DNA of 19,831 nt, from the NCBI GenBank assembly GCA_964370115.1, contig CAYJIA010000039.1:1-19831 (forward strand). Direction: 5' to 3'. Numbering within the stretch: the stretch's first letter is position 1; every line of letters starts with the position of its first letter. This stretch comes from SIG603 sp964370115 (GTDB lineage: Bacteria > Bacillota > Clostridia > Oscillospirales > Acutalibacteraceae). The notes beneath the pieces were generated by a model. That model was not told where the DNA came from. It made no database searches and worked only from the letters and a program-made list of their open reading frames with translations. This document shows, one piece after another, positions 1 to 7,294 of this stretch. A program made the translations under genes and the position numbers.

Positions 1-48
1 CTATTTGGAGTTTTCATGTATAGCCTTGACATTTACTCTTTAGGCAGG

Positions 49-131
49 CAACTAATCAGCGTAAATAAAACATATGCAACCATTAGTTGACACATTTCCA
101 TGCGCAAATGCTGGCATGCAACCAACAGTTA
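49..131. promoter_or_regulatory. Putative operator half-sites upstream of the XRE regulator
   Basis: Related CAAC-type words occur around the promoter. CAACTAAT lies at 49-56 and its exact reverse complement ATTAGTTG at 82-89. Two imperfect dyads of the form CAAC-N5-GTT(G/A) lie at 77-89 and 119-131. The two dyads start 42 bases apart, about four helical turns, and share ATGCAACCA (74-82 and 117-125). The second lies between the -35 and -10 elements, where a bound repressor would block polymerase. Autoregulation by the adjacent HTH protein is an inference. Confidence 0.45.
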
Positions 132-140
132 TGCTATACT
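111..140 (+). promoter_or_regulatory. Promoter of the XRE-type regulator gene
   Basis: An extended -10 element, TG-C-TATACT, has its hexamer at 135-140. An 18-base spacer separates it from a weak -35, CTGGCA at 111-116 (4 of 6 matches to TTGACA). Transcription should start near 146-148, giving a leader of about 23 bases that contains the AAAGGAG ribosome site. The position rules out the upstream in-frame ATG at 74. Confidence 0.65.
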
Positions 141-169
141 TAGTTCAAAAGCAAAGGAGTTGTCAGAAT

Positions 170-784
170 ATGAATATAGCCGATAGAATTCAGAAATCAA
201 GAAAAATTAGCGGTATTTCCCAAGAGGAGCTTTCCGAAAAAATCGGGGTATCTCGACAAGCTGTATCAAAATGGGAGAGCGGACAAAGTTCACCCGATTT
301 GGAGCATATTATAAAAATAAGTGAATTTTTTGGTGTTAGCACTGATTACATTTTGAAAGGTAGCGACTTCATTTCATGTGAACCTAAAAAGGATATGTCG
401 TTTACAAGTAAAATTCTCTACATTGCCTCCACTACATTTGTTGCAATAGGTTTGTTTTGCGCCTTTGCCGTATGGTATGAGGCTCAAACTATGGTATCAA
501 TTTGGGGTTCTATGATTATACAATCAGTCGGAATTGCATTATATTTCGTCGGGCGCATACTTTCTCGAGAAAAACCTAGTTTCTACATAAGCTATATAAA
601 TATACTTGGCATACTTTTCATGCCACTTTCAATGATTACTGGTAAGATTTCGCAGGTTTTATTTCGTACGGGTAGCGTTGCGCCTTATCCCAATTCAATA
701 GTACATAGCTTAATTGTTTTTATAACTTTTGCCATTTTCGCCGTAATATGCTACAATATTCTAAAGAATAAAAATAATTCTTAG
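170..784 (+). CDS. XRE-family HTH regulator with membrane-anchored C-terminus
   Basis: This 204-residue protein has an N-terminal XRE/Cro-C1 helix-turn-helix at about residues 5-60. The hallmark stretch SQEELSEKIGVSRQAVSKWE covers helices 2 and 3. The C-terminal half has about four hydrophobic segments (near 82-103, 108-130, 138-158 and 178-198), so the protein is probably tethered to the membrane. Such HTH-plus-membrane proteins are common in Clostridia and often unassigned. The start at 170 is chosen because AAAGGAG lies just upstream and the promoter's -10 is at 135-140; an earlier ATG at 74 would precede the promoter. It is followed after 19 bases by a GNAT remnant, probably once co-transcribed. 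Its ligand and targets cannot be read from the sequence. Confidence 0.85.
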   Translation: MNIADRIQKSRKISGISQEELSEKIGVSRQAVSKWESGQSSPDLEHIIKISEFFGVSTDYILKGSDFISCEPKKDMSFTSKILYIASTTFVAIGLFCAFAVWYEAQTMVSIWGSMIIQSVGIALYFVGRILSREKPSFYISYINILGILFMPLSMITGKISQVLFRTGSVAPYPNSIVHSLIVFITFAIFAVICYNILKNKNNS

Positions 785-803
785 TTTCTAAAAAGGAGCT
801 CAC

Positions 804-977
804 ATGAAAATCGGCATAATTGAAACCGACAGACTTTATCTTCGTGGCTTTGAAAAAGACGACGCCTTATGGGCGTATAGCATTTGGAACGACCCTGAAA
901 TGGGTGAATTTTTGCCCGACGAGGCAATGCTTGATGCCGACCCAGCCTACATAAAAAAAGTACAGACATCACCATGA
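804..977 (+). pseudogene. N-terminal remnant of a GNAT acetyltransferase
   Basis: An AAAAGGAG ribosome site precedes an ATG at 804 that opens a 57-residue frame. It begins MKIGIIETDRLYLRGF and continues with WNDPEMGEFLPDE. This is the start of a RimJ/RimL-like GNAT N-acetyltransferase, a family usually 150-190 residues long, so the acetyl-CoA-binding core is missing. The frame ends at TGA 975-977. In another frame, 962-1006 reads TDITMTDYKYEIVL and stops 13 bases before the terminator stem. That may be the original C-terminal tail, brought close by an internal deletion, but the segment is short and this is an inference. The short product could be translated but should not be an active acetyltransferase. 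Confidence 0.7.
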
Positions 978-1012
978 CAGATTATAAGTATGAAATAGTA
1001 TTATAAAATTAT

Positions 1013-1050
1013 AAAAAAACGGAGCAGATTTTTAGTCTGCTCCGCTTTTA
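1013..1050. terminator. Bidirectional intrinsic terminator
   Basis: A perfect 9-bp stem pairs CGGAGCAGA (1020-1028) with TCTGCTCCG (1036-1044) around a 7-base loop. Seven A's precede it at 1013-1019, giving a 7-T tail on the minus strand. On the plus strand the tail is the weaker CTTTTAT. It can therefore end the leftward polysaccharide transcript and the rightward XRE-GNAT transcript. Confidence 0.85.
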
Positions 1051-1087
1051 TAAGCTTGTCGTAGGGTAAAGGTCTGCACTTATCTTA

Positions 1088-1271
1088 GAAAACTTTTTTT
1101 CTTTCAAAAAGTTTTCTCTTTTGCACTCTGTGCAAAATTCACTTTCAAAAATGCGCCTCTCATGATTGGATTTCGTTTTCTGCGGAAAACGACTTAGGAC
1201 TCAGTCCTAAGAACCTGAAATTTTTTGAAAAAAATTTAGTAAAACTTTTAAATCAAAAATCCGAAGGATTT
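1088..1271. repeat. Gene-free region with five successive hairpins
   Basis: Between the terminator and the end of capG there is no credible reading frame. Five inverted repeats follow one another. They are GAAAACTTTTT/AAAAAGTTTTC (1088-1116), TTTTGCAC/GTGCAAAA (1119-1137), TCGTTTTC/GAAAACGA (1173-1192), CTTAGGACT/AGTCCTAAG (1193-1211) and AAATCC/GGATTT (1257-1271). None has a clean T-tail in either direction. This looks like a dispersed intergenic repeat or a structured 3' untranslated region of the capG transcript. Function is unknown. Confidence 0.6.
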
Positions 1272-1293
1272 CACTATCACTTTCAACTAAAAT

Positions 1294-2436
1294 CTATCCT
1301 TTTCGCCACACCATTTTATCGACTATTCCTGTGTAACTTTGGATTATTTTCACTACTTTTGTCGACACGTTTTCGTCTGTGTAGTTTGGCACTGGGATTC
1401 CGTAGTCTTTGTTATCGTTCATCATAACCGCTGTGTCAACCGCCTGTAGCACTTGCTCTGTCGTTATTCCTGCGAGTATGAAGTTGCCTTTATCAAGTGC
1501 TTCTGGGCGCTCTGTCGAGGTTCTTATACACACGGCTGGGAATGGATTTTCTACCGATAAAAAGAAACTGCTCTCTTCTGGTAAAGTTCCGCTGTCCGAC
1601 ACCACTGCATATGCGTTCATTTGCAAATTATTATAATCGTGAAAACCCAGTGGTTTATTTTGTATGACTCTTTTATCAAATTTAAAACCACGTTTTTTTA
1701 TATAATTTGCACTTCTTGGGTGGCAAGAGTATAAAATCGGCATGTCATATTTTTCCGCCATGGCATTAACCGCATTCATCAGGCTAAAGAAATTCTCTTC
1801 TGTGTCAATATTTTCTTCTCTATGCGCTGAAAGCAAAATATATTTCCCTTTTTCTAAGTTCAATTTTTTAAGCACGTCAGAGCTTTTAATGCTCACTAAA
1901 TTGTCGTGCAAAACTTCTGCCATGGGTGAACCCGTCACGTAGGTACGCTCTTTTGCAGTACCCTCGTAGTTTAAATATCTTCTTGCGTGCTCTGAATAGC
2001 AAAGGTTTACATCGGCTATATGGTCTACTATTCTTCGGTTTGTTTCCTCTGGCAGGCACTCGTCAAAACATCTGTTACCCGCTTCCATATGGAAAATTGG
2101 TATGTGCAGTCTTTTTGCAGAAATAGCAGAAAGACAAGAGTTTGTATCGCCTAAAATAAGCAGTGCGTCGGGTTTTTGTTCGACCAAAAGTTTGTATGAT
2201 TTTGCTATGATATTGCCAATAGTTTCACCTAGGTCGCTACCAACCGCATTTAGGTAAAAGTCTGGCGCACGAAGCCCTAGGTCGTCAAAAAAAACTTGAT
2301 TTAATTCATAGTCATAGTTTTGCCCTGTGTGAACTAGGATTTGCTCAAAATATTTGTCACATTTTTTTATAGTGGCAGAAAGCCTAATAATTTCAGGCCT
2401 TGTGCCGATTATTGTCATAAGTTTTAACTTTGCCAT
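1294..2436 (-). CDS. capG: UDP-GlcNAc-2-epimerase-family enzyme (CapG/FnlC type), last step to UDP-L-FucNAc
   Basis: The 380-residue product has the non-hydrolysing UDP-GlcNAc 2-epimerase fold. Visible motifs are GTRPE (11-15), GDTNS, HMEAGNR, PEETNRR, SAHREEN and SDSGTLPEES, which form the nucleotide and catalytic sites in WecB-type enzymes. Directly behind capE and capF, the precise role is likely the CapG/FnlC reaction, C2 epimerisation of UDP-N-acetyl-L-pneumosamine to UDP-N-acetyl-L-fucosamine in the cytoplasm. The start is placed at 2436 (MAKLKL) because GGAG lies 7 bases upstream; a longer frame from a TTG at 2472 would read through the inverted repeat. It is the last gene of the operon. 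A generic WecB role making UDP-ManNAc is less likely given its partners. Confidence 0.88.
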   Translation of the reverse strand: MAKLKLMTIIGTRPEIIRLSATIKKCDKYFEQILVHTGQNYDYELNQVFFDDLGLRAPDFYLNAVGSDLGETIGNIIAKSYKLLVEQKPDALLILGDTNSCLSAISAKRLHIPIFHMEAGNRCFDECLPEETNRRIVDHIADVNLCYSEHARRYLNYEGTAKERTYVTGSPMAEVLHDNLVSIKSSDVLKKLNLEKGKYILLSAHREENIDTEENFFSLMNAVNAMAEKYDMPILYSCHPRSANYIKKRGFKFDKRVIQNKPLGFHDYNNLQMNAYAVVSDSGTLPEESSFFLSVENPFPAVCIRTSTERPEALDKGNFILAGITTEQVLQAVDTAVMMNDNKDYGIPVPNYTDENVSTKVVKIIQSYTGIVDKMVWRKG

Positions 2437-2446
2437 TTTAATGCTC

Positions 2447-2526
2447 CATTCCGCCGCTTCGCATCGGCACAAAATTCAATAAAATATTCTACTCTTCTCA
2501 TGCGAAGCATAAGGAATGACAAGAGT
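2447..2526. repeat. Large inverted repeat between capF and capG
   Basis: In an operon with otherwise near-zero spacing, about 137 bases separate capF from capG. Within them CATTCC plus GCTTCGCAT (2447-2464) is the reverse complement of ATGCGAAGC plus GGAATG (2500-2518), apart from a 3/4-base internal loop. ACTCTT (2491-2496) and AAGAGT (2521-2526) nest around the second arm and allow an alternative hairpin. The capG ribosome site GGAG (2444-2447) touches the end of the stem. This may be a small inserted repeat element, an RNA processing site or a translational control structure. Sequence alone does not decide. Confidence 0.6.
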
Positions 2527-2573
2527 ATTTAATCGCACGTTCGGCGAAACCGATACTATACGGTGCATATAAA

Positions 2574-3716
2574 TTATACCACCTCAAAATAAGTATCAGG
2601 ATTATTTGGGTCAAAACACTCGTTACACCACATAAACGTGATTAAATCTGTGTCGCCTTTATTTATAATATTGTGTGTATACCCTGTAGGTATGTCCACA
2701 ACCTCTAATTTTTCACCGCTCACATTATAGTCTATCACTTCGTCTGTGCCAATTTTTCTAAACTGGATTAACCCCTCACCCGCCACGACTAAAAATTTTT
2801 CGTTTTTTGTGTTGTGCCAGTGGTTTCCCTTTGTAATATGCGGTTTTGATATATTAACCGAGAACTGTCCGCGCTCTTGGGTTCTTATTATTTCTGTAAA
2901 AGATCCCCTGTCGTCTATGTTCATTTTAAGCGGATATGAAAACTCGTCCTTTGGCAGATAACTTAAATAAGTACTGTAAAGTGCTTTTTCAAACGCGTTT
3001 GAAAGCATAGGAACACTTAAGTTTTTTCTACTTTCTTTAAACGAATATATCAAGTCAACAATCTCCCCTAGTCTCACTCTGTGCACTGTAGGAACAAAGC
3101 AGAACTTATCCTCTATGTGCTCATCACATGTGAGTGCAGATATAAATTCATTTACAACATCGTCTATATAAACTAGCTTCATGTTGACACTAGGGTCATT
3201 CACTGTGATGTCCTTACCTGTTGCTATGTTGTTACAAAAAGTCGCTACCGCACTGTTATAATTTGGCCTACACCACTTGCCAAAAACATTTGGAAGCCTA
3301 TACACAAGAACTTTTGCACCTGTTTTTTCACCATACGAAAACAACAAATCCTCGCCAGCTTTTTTGCTTTTTCCATAAGGATTGTCAAGCTCTGCCTGAA
3401 TTGAAGATGTAATAAGCACGGTGGCTTTGTTGTTATTTTTTTCTAGTTTTTCTAAAAGTGTAGAGGTAAAACCAAAATTCCCCTCCATAAACTCACTCTC
3501 AGTTTCAGGCCTATTAACCCCTGCAAGATGAAAAACAAAGTCACAGTCTTTTGTGTATATGTCAAGTAGCTGCGAAGGCGTGTCTATGTCATAGGGATAA
3601 ATTTCTATATCTGGAGATACTTTATAATTATTAGCCTTTTTATCTCTAATATTTTCAAGCTGGGCAATGAGATTTTTTCCGACAAATCCACTGGCACCCG
3701 TTACAAGTATTTTCAT
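2574..3716 (-). CDS. capF: CapF-type bifunctional SDR-cupin enzyme of UDP-L-FucNAc synthesis
   Basis: The 380-residue product has two domains. The N-terminal SDR reductase (about 1-250) has the NAD(P)-binding motif GASGFVG (7-13) and catalytic YGKSK (Y114, K118). The C-terminal cupin (about 260-380) has a metal site suggested by H299, H301, E306 and H348. This architecture and length match Staphylococcus CapF and FnlB. In those enzymes the cupin epimerises at C3 the 4-keto intermediate made by CapE, and the SDR domain reduces it to UDP-N-acetyl-L-pneumosamine (6-deoxy-L-talosamine form). The start codon lies 2 bases beyond the capE stop and its AAAGGGG ribosome site is inside the last capE codons, so translation is probably coupled. 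Confidence 0.92.
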   Translation of the reverse strand: MKILVTGASGFVGKNLIAQLENIRDKKANNYKVSPDIEIYPYDIDTPSQLLDIYTKDCDFVFHLAGVNRPETESEFMEGNFGFTSTLLEKLEKNNNKATVLITSSIQAELDNPYGKSKKAGEDLLFSYGEKTGAKVLVYRLPNVFGKWCRPNYNSAVATFCNNIATGKDITVNDPSVNMKLVYIDDVVNEFISALTCDEHIEDKFCFVPTVHRVRLGEIVDLIYSFKESRKNLSVPMLSNAFEKALYSTYLSYLPKDEFSYPLKMNIDDRGSFTEIIRTQERGQFSVNISKPHITKGNHWHNTKNEKFLVVAGEGLIQFRKIGTDEVIDYNVSGEKLEVVDIPTGYTHNIINKGDTDLITFMWCNECFDPNNPDTYFEVV

Positions 3717-3718
3717 AT

Positions 3719-4750
3719 TTATACCCCTTTAAGCTCTTGTCTAATATACTCAAGTGTCAACAGTTTCGCCTTTACTTCTTCAACGCTCATAAGTTTAGTA
3801 TTGTTTGAGTTAAACTCAGTCAGCGTATTTCTCTCTTTATTTCCATCGCTATAATATTTATTGTAGTTTAAGTCGCGCTTGTCGCAAGGAACCCTGTAAA
3901 AATCACCTAGGTCTACAGCATTTGCACATTCCTCATTCGTAAGCAAGGTTTCGTATAGTTTTTCGCCGTGTCTAATTCCTATAACTTTTATATCGTTTTT
4001 GCTTTTAAACAACTCGCTTACCGCCTGCGCCAACACTTCAATTGTACAAGCAGGCGCTTTTTGAACCATAATGTCGCCTGTGTTTCCGTGCTCAAATGCA
4101 AATAGCACCAAGTCCACAGCCTCTTCAAGACTCATTACAAACCTTGTCATAGAAGGCTCTGTAATCGTGATTTCCTTGCCCGCCTTAATTTGCTCTATCC
4201 AAAGGGGCACAACCGAACCGCGAGAGCACAACACATTGCCGTACCTCGTACAGCATATTTTAGTTTTTTCTTCGTCTACAGTTCTTGATTTTGCAACTAC
4301 TACTTTTTCCATCATAGCCTTTGATGTACCCATAGCGTTTACAGGGTACGCCGCCTTGTCGGTCGACAGACAAATGACAGTCTTAACGCCATTTTCAATT
4401 GCAGAATTTAAAACATTTTCTGTTCCTAATACATTGGTGCGCACCGCCTCAATCGGAAAAAACTCGCAAGACGGGACTTGTTTTAGCGCCGCGGCATGAA
4501 ATATAAAGTCCACACCGTGCATTGCATTATTCACAGAATTTATGTCTCTTACATCGCCTATATAAAATTTAATTTTATCGGCATACTCTGGCATTTTTTG
4601 TGTAAACTCATGTCTCATATCGTCCTGTTTTTTCTCATCCCTTGAAAAAATACGAATTTCACCTATATCGGTCTTTAAAAATCCGTTTAAAACGGCATTA
4701 CCGAACGAACCTGTACCGCCTGTAATTAGTAGTGTTTTATTTTTAAACAT
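3719..4750 (-). CDS. capE: CapE/FnlA-type UDP-GlcNAc 4,6-dehydratase (5-inverting)
   Basis: This 343-residue extended SDR starts UDP-L-FucNAc synthesis by dehydrating UDP-GlcNAc at C4/C6 with inversion at C5. The Rossmann motif GGTGSFG is at 11-17. The active-site block STDK is at 129-132 and is followed by MGTSK, where M140 stands in place of the usual SDR tyrosine before K144. Methionine at this position is characteristic of CapE-like enzymes. Further family motifs are RYGNV, SRGSV and RHGEKLYETL. AGGAGG (4759-4764), 8 bases before the ATG, is the best ribosome site in the operon, suggesting high expression of the nucleotide-sugar enzymes relative to their neighbours. The gene lies 28 bases behind the upstream GT2 gene. 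Confidence 0.93.
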   Translation of the reverse strand: MFKNKTLLITGGTGSFGNAVLNGFLKTDIGEIRIFSRDEKKQDDMRHEFTQKMPEYADKIKFYIGDVRDINSVNNAMHGVDFIFHAAALKQVPSCEFFPIEAVRTNVLGTENVLNSAIENGVKTVICLSTDKAAYPVNAMGTSKAMMEKVVVAKSRTVDEEKTKICCTRYGNVLCSRGSVVPLWIEQIKAGKEITITEPSMTRFVMSLEEAVDLVLFAFEHGNTGDIMVQKAPACTIEVLAQAVSELFKSKNDIKVIGIRHGEKLYETLLTNEECANAVDLGDFYRVPCDKRDLNYNKYYSDGNKERNTLTEFNSNNTKLMSVEEVKAKLLTLEYIRQELKGV

Positions 4751-4778
4751 TTTTATTACCTCCTATAAATTAAAAGTC

Positions 4779-5759
4779 TCATCTCAATTTAGATTTAAGT
4801 TTTTTTAGTTTTATAAACAACTTCAAAAAATTTGTTCCGACACTTATACATTTCAAAACTCTTTGTTGATTTTTTGGCAAACCAAATTTTTCTGCTATAC
4901 TCTTATTTTTCTTCATATAATTCTTATACTCAGTAAATTGTTTTTTGTACTCTCCAATTTTTTCAGCCGAGGCAATAAAATCTATCAAAAGCAGTTTTGA
5001 CCTAAAAATATTATACAGTGCACAGTCCTTTATATAATCTGTTTTATCCTTTACACATTCGGCTGTTTCTTCGGAAAAATCTACTATTTGAAAAAACTTT
5101 TCGTCAAATTTTGTTATTCTAGATGCGGAGTTTTCTCTTTTGTAATATAGATACAACTCGTCACTTCTTTGTGAAAATAAGCCCTCGTTTTTAGCTAGAT
5201 ACTTCACATTAAACAGTTTGTCCTCTGTGGCTTTTCCAATAAACCTCAAGTCGCCTATTTTCTCTTTATAAAAAAGTTTATTATAAACCGCGCAATCTCC
5301 ACTCCAGTTTATTATACTTGCAAGAAGCTCGTTTTTATTTCCAATTTCAAAATCATTTTCTTTATATTCACTTACTATTTCGCCACTAAAGTTATCAGTT
5401 TCTTTTACTTTGCAACAAGAGATAATTATTTTTTTGTCCCTTTTCATATCAAAAACCAAGGCTTTAAGCCAGTTTGGATCCACCCTGTCGTCGCCGTCGA
5501 CAAATGTTATGCACTCTCCATCCGCTATCTCTATCCCCTTGTTTCTAGCACTCGATACGCCTGCATTTTCCCCTGTAATCACTTTTATTTTACTGTCTTG
5601 TTTTTCATACTCACGGCAAATTGATAGCGATTTATCTATGGAGCCGTCATCGACTAAAATTAATTCAAAATCCGTATAACTTTGATTTAATATAGATTTT
5701 ATACATTCACCTATATACTTTTCAAGATTGTATATGGGAACCACTATCGATACTTTCAT
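4779..5759 (-). CDS. Family 2 glycosyltransferase
   Basis: The 326-residue product has an N-terminal GT-A domain (about 1-110) typical of GT2. It opens with VSIVVPIYN, carries DDGS at 37-40 and the metal/nucleotide-binding DGDD at 88-91, and has GVSSARNKG between them. The C-terminal 200 residues are family-variable, lysine-rich and lack an obvious membrane helix, so the enzyme probably sits on the inner face of the membrane. It should add one sugar from a nucleotide donor to the undecaprenyl-linked repeat unit. Donor and acceptor cannot be read from the sequence. The ribosome site is weak (G-rich GGGGTAGGTAAGG before the ATG). It lies between wzx and the FucNAc genes in the same transcript. 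Confidence 0.85.
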   Translation of the reverse strand: MKVSIVVPIYNLEKYIGECIKSILNQSYTDFELILVDDGSIDKSLSICREYEKQDSKIKVITGENAGVSSARNKGIEIADGECITFVDGDDRVDPNWLKALVFDMKRDKKIIISCCKVKETDNFSGEIVSEYKENDFEIGNKNELLASIINWSGDCAVYNKLFYKEKIGDLRFIGKATEDKLFNVKYLAKNEGLFSQRSDELYLYYKRENSASRITKFDEKFFQIVDFSEETAECVKDKTDYIKDCALYNIFRSKLLLIDFIASAEKIGEYKKQFTEYKNYMKKNKSIAEKFGLPKNQQRVLKCISVGTNFLKLFIKLKKLKSKLR

Positions 5760-5775
5760 CCTTACCTACCCCACA

Positions 5776-7272
5776 CTATGTTCTTTTTCTTATAAATTGC
5801 AATGCAAATTTTGCATTTTGTCTAAATATCAAACTTTGTACTCCTACAAAAACCAACAATGCTAATGCCGTAAATATCACAGCCACTATACCAAAATCTA
5901 TAAAATTGTCAATTTGAATATTCATAACATTATACAACGCGGTTAAAAGTGAAATTAATGCAATATTTACCACATGAATACTATATGTCTTTTTTGGGCT
6001 TCTTTTAAGTATTTTTGTGTTGGTGTAAATTATTACATCATTTGACCTATACAGCAGTGCACACACAGTGCCTATTAGCACGCCATAAATCCCGACTAAA
6101 TTAACTAAAGAAAGCGAAACCACTAAATTTATGCAGGTTTCAATCACCGAGCGAATTTGCGTTTGCCTAAAGTGCCCCGCATAATTTATTGTGCTCATCA
6201 TCGGAACACGCATATAGGTTAAAAGCTCAATCGCCACTACCAAAATCGGTGCATATACATATATATAATTTACGTCCGATATCCCCTGCGTGTAGAGCCC
6301 TATAAAGCTTAAATACATATTTAAAGTCACGGTCATTAAAGCAAAAGAAATTGCGCTGTAATAAATTTCGAAAGTGTCTATCATTTTTTTAAATAGCTCT
6401 ACATTTGTATTAAATGTTTGCCCCATAATAAAGCTTACACTGCTTAAAAGTATTCCTACAAAATTGCCTATGTTTAGCACTATCATCTTGTATATGCTAT
6501 AAACACTAACAATTTCAAGTCCACAAAACAAAGTTAAAACTAACACGTCTGTATTGTAAAATATTAGGCCGCTCACCTGATGTATCAGCATAGAATTCGT
6601 CTGGGTTAATGCATGTTTATTTGGCTCTACGCTTAAATCAATATACTTGTATTTTTTCTTTATATAAAGGCGTATATATGCGGTTTGAATTAAGTTAATG
6701 GCAAAAGTCGCCATTACAACTATCACAACATCAAAACCAAGCGTAATTAAAACTATTTTCGCCGCATTTACTAGTATAATTATTATAGTTTGCAAATTTG
6801 CAGTCAAATAGTTTTTTCCCTCAACCTGTAAAAGCAGTTTGTATTTTATTTGAAAGAAAAATACGATTACATTTCCAAGTCCAGAAAAAAGAATTATGAG
6901 AAAAACCGAAAAATACGGCAAGTCGACTCCCACAATTATTGGATACACAAATGCTATTACTAACAGGGTGATAAGATAAAAAAGCGTCACTTTCTTAAAG
7001 TGCTTATTCACAGCGGCTAAAATTGCATTTATAGCACCTTTATCGTCATTTGCAACTGGTTTATATAAGGCTCTCATCGCAAGGGCTCCAACACCTGCCT
7101 CAAACAGAGATAGATATACAATTATCTCATTAATAGACGAGAGAAGTCCATTTACATCAGAGCCGTAATTTGCTATAAACAACCTTGGAAGAATCAGACC
7201 AAGCGCTATAGTTACTAGCTGTCCAAATGTAGAACATATTAAATTGTAAATGCTTTTTTTCCTGTTATTCAT
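5776..7272 (-). CDS. wzx: Wzx-type lipid-linked oligosaccharide flippase
   Basis: This 498-residue, highly hydrophobic protein has about 12-14 predicted membrane segments. It starts with a short basic tail (MNNRKKS) before the first segment. The N-terminal pattern GLILPRLFIANYGSDVNGL and the following acidic/basic loop are typical of the polysaccharide export branch (PST/Wzx) of the MOP superfamily. It should move undecaprenyl-diphosphate-linked repeat units across the cytoplasmic membrane for the Wzy-like polymerase encoded upstream. The start is supported by GGAG 5 bases upstream, and it follows the preceding glycosyltransferase gene after 22 bases. Assignment rests on hydrophobicity, length and context. 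Confidence 0.85.
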   Translation of the reverse strand: MNNRKKSIYNLICSTFGQLVTIALGLILPRLFIANYGSDVNGLLSSINEIIVYLSLFEAGVGALAMRALYKPVANDDKGAINAILAAVNKHFKKVTLFYLITLLVIAFVYPIIVGVDLPYFSVFLIILFSGLGNVIVFFFQIKYKLLLQVEGKNYLTANLQTIIIILVNAAKIVLITLGFDVVIVVMATFAINLIQTAYIRLYIKKKYKYIDLSVEPNKHALTQTNSMLIHQVSGLIFYNTDVLVLTLFCGLEIVSVYSIYKMIVLNIGNFVGILLSSVSFIMGQTFNTNVELFKKMIDTFEIYYSAISFALMTVTLNMYLSFIGLYTQGISDVNYIYVYAPILVVAIELLTYMRVPMMSTINYAGHFRQTQIRSVIETCINLVVSLSLVNLVGIYGVLIGTVCALLYRSNDVIIYTNTKILKRSPKKTYSIHVVNIALISLLTALYNVMNIQIDNFIDFGIVAVIFTALALLVFVGVQSLIFRQNAKFALQFIRKRT

Positions 7273-7294
7273 ATATTCTCCATGTAAAAAAAAT

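Noticed and set aside
26..92. Two TTGACA -35-like hexamers (26-31 and 87-92)
   Set aside because: No acceptable -10 hexamer lies 16-18 bases downstream of either.
74..169. Upstream in-frame extension of the XRE regulator from ATG 74
   Set aside because: It lies upstream of the promoter -10 (135-140) and lacks a ribosome site, while ATG 170 has AAAGGAG at good distance.
781..975. 64-codon minus-strand frame
   Set aside because: It is the reverse of the GNAT remnant, which has its own ribosome site and family signature.
2437..2472. TTG start extending CapG by 12 residues
   Set aside because: The extra residues are encoded by the inverted repeat and do not resemble the family. ATG 2436 has GGAG 7 bases upstream and begins like WecB-type enzymes.
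4071..4499. 142-codon open frame on the plus strand
   Set aside because: It is wholly antisense to capE, which has clear family motifs. There is no ribosome site and no recognisable domain.
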